Below are positions 1 through 6,276 of a stretch of DNA of 8,628 nucleotides, piece after piece. The notes beneath the pieces are model-generated. The model was given only the letters and a program-made list of their open reading frames with translations, was not told where the DNA came from and ran no database searches. This DNA comes from Bacteroidales bacterium (lineage in GTDB: Bacteria; Bacteroidota; Bacteroidia; Bacteroidales; PUMT01). Made by a program: the position numbers and the translations under genes. Position 1 is the first letter of the stretch, and the number at the start of each line of letters is the position of its first letter. Location of the stretch: positions 1 through 8,628 of the forward strand of contig SLOS01000174.1 of the NCBI GenBank assembly GCA_007132365.1, read 5' to 3'.

Positions 1-8
1 ATGATTTT

Positions 9-1199
9 ATGCAGAGCAGCGAATTCAGCAAACAGGTTGATCTCCTTTTTAAACGGCACAAATACCTGACAGACAGGAAAAACAGGCCCGTTGATGATTA
101 TAACGGTATTTTTACGCGTTACGCCTACCCGGTTCTTACTTCAGGCCATACCCCGGTCTTCTGGCGATACGATCTTGACCCTGCCACCAATCCCCTGCTT
201 ATTCAGCGCATTGGTATAAACAACGTTTTCAATCCGGGTGCCATCGAGCTGGACGGTAAAGTGCTCCTTGTCGCCAGGGTGGAAGGCTATGACCGCAAAT
301 CATTTTTTGCCGTGGCAGAGAGCGATGACGGTATAAACGGCTTCAGATTCCGGAACAGACCTGTCACTATGCCGCAGACCTCCGACCCGGAGACAAACGC
401 CTATGATATGCGTCTTGTCCGACACGAAGATGGTTGGATCTACGGACTGTTCTGTGCAGAAAGAAGGGATCCCGCTGCCCTGCCCGGAGACACCACATCG
501 GCAGTTGCAGCATGTGGCATCTCACGCACGAGGGACCTGCGGACATGGGAAAGGCTGCCCGATCTGAAAACCATCTCACCCCAGCAGCGTAATGTGGTTC
601 TTCACCCTGAGTTTGTTGATGGAAAATATGCCCTCTATACCAGGCCACAGGATTCATTTATTGAGGCGGGCTCGGGCGGGGGTATAGGCTGGGCTCTTAC
701 AGATTCAATGGAGAGGGCGGAAATATCCGTTGAAAAAATCATTGACGGCAGGGTTTACCATACCATAAAGGAGGCAAAGAACGGACAGGGGCCTGCGCCC
801 CTGAAAACTCAAAAGGGATGGCTCCACCTGGCCCACGGGGTGAGGATGTGTGCCGCCGGTTTGCGATACGTGCTGTATATGTTCATGACCGATTTGAAAG
901 ACCCTTCAAGGGTAATTCATCGTCCGGGAGGCTATTTTCTTGCACCGGAGGGAGAAGAAAGGACAGGGGATGTGTCAAACGTGGTCTTCTCCAACGGCTG
1001 GGTGATGAGGGCCGGCGGTGAGGTGCTGATCTATTATGCCTCATCCGATACCCTCACCCATGTGGCCGTATCTCATATCGACCGCCTTGTCGATTATGTG
1101 GTCAACACTCCGGAGGACAGGCTCACCTCGGCCGGAAGTGTCGAAATACTTAATTCCCTTATTGAAAAGAACCTTGTTTTTATGCAGGCCAAAGTCTGA
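9..1199 (+). CDS. GH130 4-O-beta-D-mannosyl-D-glucose phosphorylase
   Basis: Predicted cytoplasmic phosphorylase that splits beta-1,4-mannosyl-glucose with inorganic phosphate into mannose 1-phosphate and glucose, a late step in beta-mannan use. The 396-residue length and the whole sequence fit the GH130 subfamily typified by the Bacteroides fragilis enzyme. Recognisable blocks are HTPVFWRYDL (about 47-56), VEGYDRKSFFAVAES (91-105), NAYDMRL (130-136, with D133 aligning with the catalytic Asp), GWIYGLFCAERRD, QRNVVLHPEFVDGKYALYTRPQD, the glycine-rich SGGGIGWAL, and EERTGDVSNVVFSNGW near the end. The reading frame stays open from position 3 to the ATG, so a start just left of the window cannot be excluded; the ATG at 9 gives an N-terminus of about the family's length. 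The first gene of the window, it probably belongs to a mannan locus lying to the left. GC content looks higher than in the genes after 6270. Family assignment is firm; substrate is inferred from similarity recalled, not searched. Confidence 0.93.
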   Translation: MQSSEFSKQVDLLFKRHKYLTDRKNRPVDDYNGIFTRYAYPVLTSGHTPVFWRYDLDPATNPLLIQRIGINNVFNPGAIELDGKVLLVARVEGYDRKSFFAVAESDDGINGFRFRNRPVTMPQTSDPETNAYDMRLVRHEDGWIYGLFCAERRDPAALPGDTTSAVAACGISRTRDLRTWERLPDLKTISPQQRNVVLHPEFVDGKYALYTRPQDSFIEAGSGGGIGWALTDSMERAEISVEKIIDGRVYHTIKEAKNGQGPAPLKTQKGWLHLAHGVRMCAAGLRYVLYMFMTDLKDPSRVIHRPGGYFLAPEGEERTGDVSNVVFSNGWVMRAGGEVLIYYASSDTLTHVAVSHIDRLVDYVVNTPEDRLTSAGSVEILNSLIEKNLVFMQAKV

Positions 1200-1238
1200 T
1201 ATCTGCAGAATATGTTTCTGTTCCCCTCCTTCCATAAA

Positions 1239-1257
1239 AACATCCGGGGTGGATGTT
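1239..1257 (+). terminator. possible weak hairpin terminator after the GH130 gene
   Basis: A perfect 7-bp inverted repeat, AACATCC and GGATGTT around a 5-base GGGGT loop, lies 39 bases after the GH130 stop. The T-rich stretch that follows (CTGTTTTAAC) is short and begins a few bases after the stem, so termination would be weak. It may instead be a chance hairpin. The rest of the 1200-1437 gap is A/T-rich with no gene. Confidence 0.3.
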
Positions 1258-1295
1258 CAACTGTTTTAACGGTACAGGGTCAAGAAATTTTATTA

Positions 1296-1331
1296 TTTGA
1301 TAGCAGGGGAATTGATTTTTTCATACTTTTA
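1296..1331 (+). promoter_or_regulatory. possible weak Bacteroidota promoter for the TIM-barrel lipoprotein gene
   Basis: A TTTG at 1296-1299 is followed 24 bases later by TACTTTTA (1324-1331), which matches TAnnTTTG except for the last base. The spacer is long for this promoter class, so this is only a candidate. It would give a leader of roughly 100 bases before the start at 1438. Confidence 0.2.
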
Positions 1332-1437
1332 CTGGTACAAACAAATTGGTTGTTAATTAATACAATAAAAATCCTTCTGATGCAATTTCAAGATCTTTTA
1401 CAAACTTAATACCTAATAAACCACAAAAACTATTACT

Positions 1438-2310
1438 ATGAAGAGAATCACTTATTTTTTCGGATTTTTGTTTCTTGCCTGTTTTATGGCAGCCGGCATT
1501 GTGTCATGCGAAGCTCCCGAGGAGGATAAATTTATCGGAATACAGCTCTGGTCGGTTCGCGGCGACATGATCGCAGATCCTGAGGGCACCCTCAGGGAAC
1601 TCGGAGAGATGGGTTACAGCTTTATTGAGACTGCAAACTATCAGGACGGGAAATTCTACGGCATGGATCCTGTCAGTTTCAGAGCACTTGTTGAAGCTAA
1701 GGGCATGAAGTTCATAAGCTCACACCTGGGCCGCGAACTTCCGCCGGAAGAGGAATGGGATGAGGCCATGGAGTGGTGGGCTACTGCAATTGATGCTCAT
1801 GTCAGGGGAGAAGTACCCTACATGGTCCTGCCTTACATGCCAAAGTCTGCCTTTGAGAACCTCGAGGTACTTCAGAGATGGGCCGACTATTTCAATACAA
1901 TCGGTGAAATGGCAAGGGAAAAGGGAGTAAGGTTCGGGTTCCATAACCACGCAATTGAGTTTACCGAGGTAGAGGGTATTGTTGCATATGATTATCTGCT
2001 TGATAACACCGATCCTGAACTGGTCTTTTTCCAGCTAGACCTTTACTGGATAGTTGAAGGAGGCAAGGATCCGGTTGACTATTTCCGGAGGTATCCCGGC
2101 CGCTTCCTGATGTATCACGTTAAGGACAAGCAGGAGGTAGGTGCCAGCGGTACTATCGACTTCAGGGCCTCATATGAGAATGCTGAACTGGCAGGTATGA
2201 GATATCACATTGTGGAGGTTGAGGATTATAATTATGAGCCTATTGAAAGTGTAAGGGTGAGCCTTGAATACCTTATGAATGCGGATTACGTTTTGCCTGA
2301 TTACAGGTAA
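1438..2310 (+). CDS. lipoprotein sugar isomerase/epimerase-like TIM-barrel protein (COG1082)
   Basis: A 290-residue xylose isomerase-like (AP endonuclease 2 fold) TIM-barrel protein. Residues 1-23 form a type II signal peptide: MKR, a hydrophobic core, then IVSC with C24 as the likely lipidated cysteine. The acidic EAPEED after the cysteine resembles the surface-export signal of Bacteroidota lipoproteins, so the enzyme probably sits in the periplasm or on the cell surface. Candidate metal or substrate residues are E64 (FIETANY), H96, H169 and H171 (GFHNHAIEF), Q199 and D201 (QLDLYW), H227 and D230 (HVKD), and the late VEVED. This is the pattern of the COG1082 group often called sugar phosphate isomerase/epimerase. 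An exported member is unlikely to act on phosphorylated sugars, so an epimerase, keto-sugar or glycoside-lyase role on free sugars is possible. The exact reaction is unknown. It stands alone, 238 bases after the GH130 gene and before a strong terminator. Confidence 0.88.
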   Translation: MKRITYFFGFLFLACFMAAGIVSCEAPEEDKFIGIQLWSVRGDMIADPEGTLRELGEMGYSFIETANYQDGKFYGMDPVSFRALVEAKGMKFISSHLGRELPPEEEWDEAMEWWATAIDAHVRGEVPYMVLPYMPKSAFENLEVLQRWADYFNTIGEMAREKGVRFGFHNHAIEFTEVEGIVAYDYLLDNTDPELVFFQLDLYWIVEGGKDPVDYFRRYPGRFLMYHVKDKQEVGASGTIDFRASYENAELAGMRYHIVEVEDYNYEPIESVRVSLEYLMNADYVLPDYR

Positions 2311-2678
2311 CTTTTAGGGCTGTTACTTTCTGCAGTCCTGTTCCCCCTGGTCCGAAGACAGAGAATCAGGAGCATGCTTAACTAATTAGCCGGTCACGGG
2401 GCTTTGCCTCATGGCCGGTTTTTGTTTTTCTTTTTATATTGCCGGACCGCTTATTGTTTAATTTTGCCGGTTCATCTGAAACGCAAAACAGGTGGTTATA
2501 TTCATTATGACGGCGAACCGGACAGGCACAAAAATAAGTGTCAGGCCGGCGGGAAGAGGACCAGGGGTGAAAGTACCGTGATCAGGTATAATTTATGGTA
2601 TTGCGGATTAGATGTTTTTATCTTTACTTTTATATTAATTCTGTATAATTTAGCCGGTCGAATAATTACAGGACCGAG
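2311..2678. other. 368-base non-coding stretch upstream of the MarR gene
   Basis: Apart from the terminator at 2390-2430 there is no credible gene here. The stretch contains CCGG at 2390, 2415, 2442, 2467, 2518, 2546 and 2654, a repeated 10-mer TTAGCCGGTC (2386-2395 and 2650-2659), a nested imperfect dyad TTTTGC...GCAAAA (2462-2488), and a wide inverted pair CCGGTTC / GAACCGG (2467-2473 and 2515-2521). The last 80 bases are A/T-rich and should carry the promoter of the regulator gene. TAATTTAG at 2647-2654 is one mismatch from TAnnTTTG, but no convincing upstream TTTG is seen. Confidence 0.5.
2390..2430 (+). terminator. rho-independent terminator after the TIM-barrel lipoprotein gene
   Basis: A 13-position stem (2390-2402 with 2406-2418) around a TTT loop contains two G-U wobbles and one C-A mismatch, has CCGG ends, and is followed directly by a T-rich tract broken only by single G and C bases (2419-2435). 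It lies 79 bases after the stop at 2310 and separates the carbohydrate genes from the regulator gene. Confidence 0.75.
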
Positions 2679-3164
2679 GTGAACAATACAGATATTCTCA
2701 TTAAAATACGTAAGATCGTTCGTTCCATTAATCTGGAATCGAAGAAGATATATAAGGATTATGGTGTAAGTATACCGCAGGTCCTATGTCTCAACTATTT
2801 GAAGAACTCACCCGATTTCCGGTCCACTCAAAAGGAGTTGTCCTGTTTCATGAACCTTAATCCCAGCACCGTTAACGGGATAGTCAACCGTCTTGAGAGT
2901 AAGGGGTATATTGCCCGACTTCCAAAAAAGGATGATAAGCGTAAAACATATATTATTCTGACCTCCAAATCCTCTTCGCTTCTCCAGAAAATACCTCCGC
3001 TTATGCATGAAAGATTAACGGAGAACCTGAAAACACTTTCACCCAAAGATGCTGAAACCATCAATGATGCGCTTGACCTTCTGATCGATTACCTTGATAT
3101 TGGGAGCATCGATGCCAGTCCCGTGATTACTTTCGAAGATGAGATTACTGGGTATCAAAAGTAG
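2679..3164 (+). CDS. MarR-family transcriptional regulator
   Basis: A 161-residue winged-helix DNA-binding protein, expected to act as a dimer that releases or changes DNA binding when it meets a small ligand. Helix 1 (about 4-28) and the C-terminal helices (about 110-139) would form the dimer interface. The DNA-binding core is STQKELSCFMNLNPSTVNGIVNRLESKGYIAR (about 49-80), and the wing is PKKDDKRKTYIILT, with D86 and R88 at the positions typical of MarR wings. The start is GTG at 2679, preceded by AGGA at 2670-2673, one of the few Shine-Dalgarno-like sites in the window. About 20 residues after the last helix (GSIDASPVITFEDEITGYQK) look like a flexible tail. The gene is alone, between a terminator and a dyad-rich intergenic stretch, so it may control itself and the acetyltransferase-to-racemase operon downstream. 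Family is firm; ligand and targets are unknown. Confidence 0.9.
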   Translation: MNNTDILIKIRKIVRSINLESKKIYKDYGVSIPQVLCLNYLKNSPDFRSTQKELSCFMNLNPSTVNGIVNRLESKGYIARLPKKDDKRKTYIILTSKSSSLLQKIPPLMHERLTENLKTLSPKDAETINDALDLLIDYLDIGSIDASPVITFEDEITGYQK

Positions 3165-3209
3165 TTGTTAATATTATAGCTTCTTTAATGGTGGCTGTAA
3201 ATTGCTAAA

Positions 3210-3229
3210 TTAGTTCGTATAGAAACTAA
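3210..3229. promoter_or_regulatory. candidate operator dyad TTAGTT-N8-AACTAA
   Basis: Two perfect 6-base half-sites in a 20-bp frame, 46 bases after the MarR stop. The spacing of the half-sites (14 bases from centre to centre, about 1.3 helical turns) is compatible with a MarR-type dimer. Direct sequence observation; the binding partner is inferred. Confidence 0.35.
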
Positions 3230-3385
3230 ATTTACTGGATACAATGTGGTTCATCTGTCAGTAAAAAATTGCAAAATGGAATCCGTAAATACGTATTTGA
3301 GCGTATGTTCCTCAATATTAAGGAGTAATTCGTTGACGTATTTTTTGGGACCGAAAAGGCCGGGCTCAAATTGGTAACCGGTTCA

Positions 3386-3417
3386 TTTGCATTCCTCCCT
3401 TTTTTTTTATATTTTTG
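3386..3417 (+). promoter_or_regulatory. Bacteroidota sigma-A-type promoter for the operon starting at 3492
   Basis: TTTG at 3386-3389, a 20-base spacer, then TATTTTTG at 3410-3417, an exact match to the TAnnTTTG -7 element of Bacteroidota. Transcription would begin near 3423-3425 and leave a leader of about 68 bases before the ATG at 3492. The AACCGGTT palindrome just before the -33 element could be an operator. Confidence 0.6.
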
Positions 3418-3491
3418 TGGTGCAGAAAATGATTAATGATGATTCACCTGCCTTTTAGTTCGCAAACACTGATTCAAAAAGAAACATATCT

Positions 3492-3941
3492 ATGCTTAAG
3501 TTTAAGATCTTCAATTCATCCAATCCAATAACGGATCAGGAAAGATCAGATATTATTGATTTTCTTCATACACATCTTGACCAGTTTCGGGATACAAAGG
3601 AAGCTATTGGCAGATGCATTGCCTATGCACTCAGTGAATCACCCGGTCCTGGCGGGTTTGTCCTGCAGGGTAAGCTCGATGGGGAAACTGCTGGAGTAGT
3701 GGTTATAAACAAGACCGGTATGGAGGGATATATTCCTGAGAATATTCTTGTCTATATTGCCGTGGATCAGAAATTCAGAGGAAAAGGCTATGGGAAGGAG
3801 CTTATGAGTAAGGCTATTGAACTATCAGAGGGTGATGTCAAGCTTCATGTGGAACATGATAACCCGGCCAGGTTCCTTTACCAGAAACTCGGGTTTACAA
3901 ACAAGTATATGGAAATGAGGCTTATAAAAAATAAAAACTAG
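3492..3941 (+). CDS. GNAT-family N-acetyltransferase
   Basis: A 149-residue single-domain acetyltransferase of the Gcn5 type, expected in the cytoplasm and using acetyl-CoA. The acetyl-CoA pyrophosphate loop is seen at residues 91-101, V-D-Q-K-F-R-G-K-G-Y-G, on the pattern Q/R-x-x-G-x-G/A after a strand ILVYIAV. The later motif NPARFLYQKLGF (124-135) is the usual Asn-Pro-Ala ... Tyr-x-Lys-Leu-Gly-Phe block that ends the fold. The acceptor cannot be read from the sequence; an amine or amino acid would fit the neighbours. It is the first gene after the promoter at 3386-3417, and the next gene begins 7 to 22 bases after its stop. Pairing of an acetyltransferase with an N-acyl hydrolase in one operon may mean a linked acylation and deacylation step, but this is inference. 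Confidence 0.9.
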   Translation: MLKFKIFNSSNPITDQERSDIIDFLHTHLDQFRDTKEAIGRCIAYALSESPGPGGFVLQGKLDGETAGVVVINKTGMEGYIPENILVYIAVDQKFRGKGYGKELMSKAIELSEGDVKLHVEHDNPARFLYQKLGFTNKYMEMRLIKNKN

Positions 3942-3963
3942 AAATCTCTTGTTCCCGAAGTAT

Positions 3964-5109
3964 ATGGGTCTGTTGCCGGATCGTGAATTGCTGGTCAATC
4001 TGAGAAAAGAATTGCATAAATTTCCCGAGTTATCGGGAAATGAGGAGATGACTTCTCTCAGGATCACAAGATTCCTTCAGGAGCTGGAGCCGGATGAGAT
4101 AACCGGTAATATCGGAGGAAAGGGCCTGGCTGCAAGTTTCAGGGGCCATTCAACCGGCCCCCGGGTAATTATCCGTGCAGAGCTGGATGCTCTTCCAATC
4201 AATGAATCAAATGATTTTGATTACAGGTCGTCTGTCCCCGGAGTATCCCATAAATGCGGGCATGACGGACATATGGCTATTGCAGCGTGGGTAGCAAAAA
4301 ATTTTGCCGCTGAAAGGCCGGCCAAAGGGGAATTGATCGTTCTTTACCAACCATCGGAAGAAAACGGCAGGGGTGCATATGAAGTTTTAAATGATCCCCT
4401 GTTCGAATCCATTCGCCCTGATTATATCATTGCACTGCATAACCTTCCGGGATTTGAACGGAATGAGATTATCCTGCGTGACGGGGTTTTTGCAATGGCT
4501 TCAGTCGGGATGATAATTGAGCTCAGAGGCAGAACCTCGCATGCTGCTGAACCGGAAAAAGGCGTCAGTCCCACGAAAGCTGTATCACGGATATTAAACG
4601 AATTGCCTGTTCTTGCTGAAAGGAAAGAGTTCCGCCATTTTACCCTTGCTACCATAATACACGTGAAGATAGGAGAGGTAGCTTTTGGTACAAACCCGGG
4701 AGAGGCTGTAGTAATGGCAACCCTGAGGGCTTATGACAACGGGGAAATGGAGAAGCTGGCCGGAATGGCCGAAACCTTGATAAGGGAAATTGCTGTAAAA
4801 GAAAGACTGGGGATATCTGTGCGATGGACCGAGAAGTTTCCCGCAACGGTAAATGATGAATTTCTTAACGGGATGATTGACCGTCTCGGGAAGGAGGCAG
4901 GCCTGAAGGTTAATCGTATAGAAAATGCCTTCCGGTGGTCTGAGGATTTTGGGTGGTTTACAAAGCAATACCGGGGATCGCTTTTTGGGATCGGGGCAGG
5001 GAAAGGGCATCCCCAGCTGCACAGTCCGGATTACGATTTTCCGGATGATATAATGGAGGCAGGGGCAGGAATACTGACCTCAGCATGCAGGGAGTTGTTG
5101 AAAATATAG
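3964..5109 (+). CDS. M20D-type amidohydrolase (N-acyl amino acid hydrolase family)
   Basis: A two-metal amidohydrolase of the M20D group, which includes hippurate, IAA-amino acid and N-acyl-L-amino acid hydrolases; it should release an amino acid from an N-acyl conjugate in the cytoplasm. Counting from ATG 3964 (381 residues), the metal and catalytic residues are seen as D75 (RAELDALPI), C98 and H100 (HKCGHDGH), E132 and E133 (PSEENG), H159 (ALHNLPG) and the late LHSPDYDFPDD block. RTSHAAEPEKG marks the lid/dimerisation domain. An in-frame TTG at 3949 would add five residues; I chose the ATG because GAAG lies just ahead of it and because the protein then begins close to the family's first helix, but TTG is possible. 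It ends 3 bases before the racemase gene, so translation is probably coupled. The acyl group and amino acid are not predictable here. Confidence 0.92.
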   Translation: MGLLPDRELLVNLRKELHKFPELSGNEEMTSLRITRFLQELEPDEITGNIGGKGLAASFRGHSTGPRVIIRAELDALPINESNDFDYRSSVPGVSHKCGHDGHMAIAAWVAKNFAAERPAKGELIVLYQPSEENGRGAYEVLNDPLFESIRPDYIIALHNLPGFERNEIILRDGVFAMASVGMIIELRGRTSHAAEPEKGVSPTKAVSRILNELPVLAERKEFRHFTLATIIHVKIGEVAFGTNPGEAVVMATLRAYDNGEMEKLAGMAETLIREIAVKERLGISVRWTEKFPATVNDEFLNGMIDRLGKEAGLKVNRIENAFRWSEDFGWFTKQYRGSLFGIGAGKGHPQLHSPDYDFPDDIMEAGAGILTSACRELLKI

Positions 5110-5112
5110 ATT

Positions 5113-6264
5113 ATGGCAGATACATCGGTTATTGAGTTGAGCGAAAAAGCGGTAAAAAACAATATCCTGTTCCTGAAGAGGCAGTTCGGAGAGAATGTTT
5201 TAATCTCCTCTGTTGTCAAGTCCAATGCCTACGGGCACGGGATGGCCACTTTTGTACCGATAGCTGAAAAGGCCGGGATTGAGCATTTTTCAGTTTTCAG
5301 CGGAAGTGAAGCCAGGGCACTTATGGAAATTAAAAGCCCTGAATCAACAATAATGGTAATGGGATGGATGGATGATAAGGATATAGTCTGGGCAGTTGAA
5401 AATGAGGTTGAATTTTTTGTATTTGACTCATTCAGGCTCGATAAAGTGGTTTCACTTGACGGGTCAACAGGTAAGGCGGCCCTTGTTCATCTTGAAATGG
5501 AAACCGGGATGAACAGGACCGGAATGAAATCCAGGGAACTGAAAAAAGCTGCCGGGATAATTATCAATAACCCCGGATCTTTTAAGCTGAAGGGGCTTTG
5601 CACTCATCTTGCGGGAGCCGAAAGTATTGCGAATCATGTACGGATTCAAAAGCAACTTTCAAGGTTTGGCAGGCTTTGCAGGTGGTTTGAGGAACGGGGA
5701 CTGGTTCCGGAGTACAGGCACGTGGCCAGTTCGGCTGCAGCCATTACCTATCCGGCAGCCAGGTTTAACATGGTGCGCATGGGTATACTGCAATATGGCT
5801 ACTGGCCGAGTGCTGAGACATTCATACAATTTATCAGTAAAAAGAGGGACAGGGATGACCCCCTCAGCAGGGTTATCAGCTGGAAAAGCCGGGTCATGAC
5901 CCTGAAAAAAGTGAAACGCGGTGAATTTGTAAATTATGGCACTATATATCTGGCACAGGAGGACAAAAAGATTGCCGTGATCCCGGTCGGGTATTCGCAT
6001 GGTTACAACAGGTCACTTAGTAATCAGGGGAGGGTGCTGATAAACGGACAGCGGGTCGGAGTTATCGGTCTGGTTAATATGAACATGCTTATTGCTGATG
6101 TAACACAATTACCGGATGTAAAAACCGGGGATGAGGTTGTGCTGATTGGAAGCCAGGGAAACCTTACCATTTCAGTTGCATCATTCAGTGAGTTCAGTAA
6201 TCAGCTGAATTATGAATTATTAACACGGCTTCCTGAGGGCACTCCCAGGCAGGTGATTAACTAA
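5113..6264 (+). CDS. alr: alanine racemase-like PLP enzyme (fold III)
   Basis: A 383-residue fold III PLP racemase of the alanine racemase family. The PLP lysine is K36 in VVKSNAYGHG, the second catalytic base is Y275 in VNYGTIY, and the barrel block GMNRTG (R135), H165 in THLAGAE, SSAA (206-209), R222 in VRMG, GYSHGYNR (293-300) and the C-terminal ELLTRLP...PR are all present. Several residues near the substrate entry differ from the textbook enzyme: the usual G-R-V-C-M-D-Q reads G-L-V-N-M-N-M (319-325), the usual N-S before A-A reads S-S, and YGYWPS replaces the common YG. The protein is complete and in frame, so this is divergence, not decay. It may act on alanine or on a wider range of amino acids. 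It starts 3 bases after the hydrolase stop and is followed 12 bases later by a second, unrelated-subfamily racemase. Gene symbol denotes the family, not a proven substrate. Confidence 0.9.
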   Translation: MADTSVIELSEKAVKNNILFLKRQFGENVLISSVVKSNAYGHGMATFVPIAEKAGIEHFSVFSGSEARALMEIKSPESTIMVMGWMDDKDIVWAVENEVEFFVFDSFRLDKVVSLDGSTGKAALVHLEMETGMNRTGMKSRELKKAAGIIINNPGSFKLKGLCTHLAGAESIANHVRIQKQLSRFGRLCRWFEERGLVPEYRHVASSAAAITYPAARFNMVRMGILQYGYWPSAETFIQFISKKRDRDDPLSRVISWKSRVMTLKKVKRGEFVNYGTIYLAQEDKKIAVIPVGYSHGYNRSLSNQGRVLINGQRVGVIGLVNMNMLIADVTQLPDVKTGDEVVLIGSQGNLTISVASFSEFSNQLNYELLTRLPEGTPRQVIN

Positions 6265-6276
6265 TATATCAATAAA

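Larger units (their letters stand above)
3165..3491. other. 327-base regulatory intergenic stretch with several dyads
   Basis: No gene is visible. Going left to right it holds the dyad TTAGTT-N8-AACTAA (3210-3229), the perfect 12-bp palindrome AAATACGTATTT (3287-3298), an imperfect 16-bp dyad around AATATT with TCCT and AGGA ends (3309-3324, 14 of 16 symmetric), the 8-bp palindrome AACCGGTT (3376-3383), and then a promoter. CGTAT recurs at 3216, 3292, 3302 and 3338. This looks like a control region for the operon that starts at 3492. Confidence 0.55.

Noticed and set aside
1212..1409. A 65-codon open frame on the + strand after the GH130 gene
   Set aside because: It has low-complexity A/T-driven composition, no motif, overlaps the hairpin and candidate promoter, and stops before the lipoprotein gene.
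2462..2488. Hairpin TTTTGC ... GCAAAA as a second terminator or small RNA
   Set aside because: The stem is short and interrupted, and no T tract follows on either strand at the right place.
2545..2590. A GGGAAG ... GGTGAAA ... CC arrangement recalling part of a cobalamin riboswitch core
   Set aside because: The other invariant parts of that riboswitch, including the CCCGC-ACTG segment, are missing, and the gene downstream is a MarR regulator with no B12 link.
2404..2682. A 92-codon open frame on the + strand between the lipoprotein and MarR genes
   Set aside because: It begins inside the terminator hairpin at a TTG, encodes the T-rich tract as a phenylalanine/leucine run, has no recognisable domain and runs into the MarR start.
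4594..5022. A 142-codon open frame on the - strand within the amidohydrolase gene
   Set aside because: The opposite strand encodes conserved M20 motifs through the same stretch; this frame has no recognisable domain.
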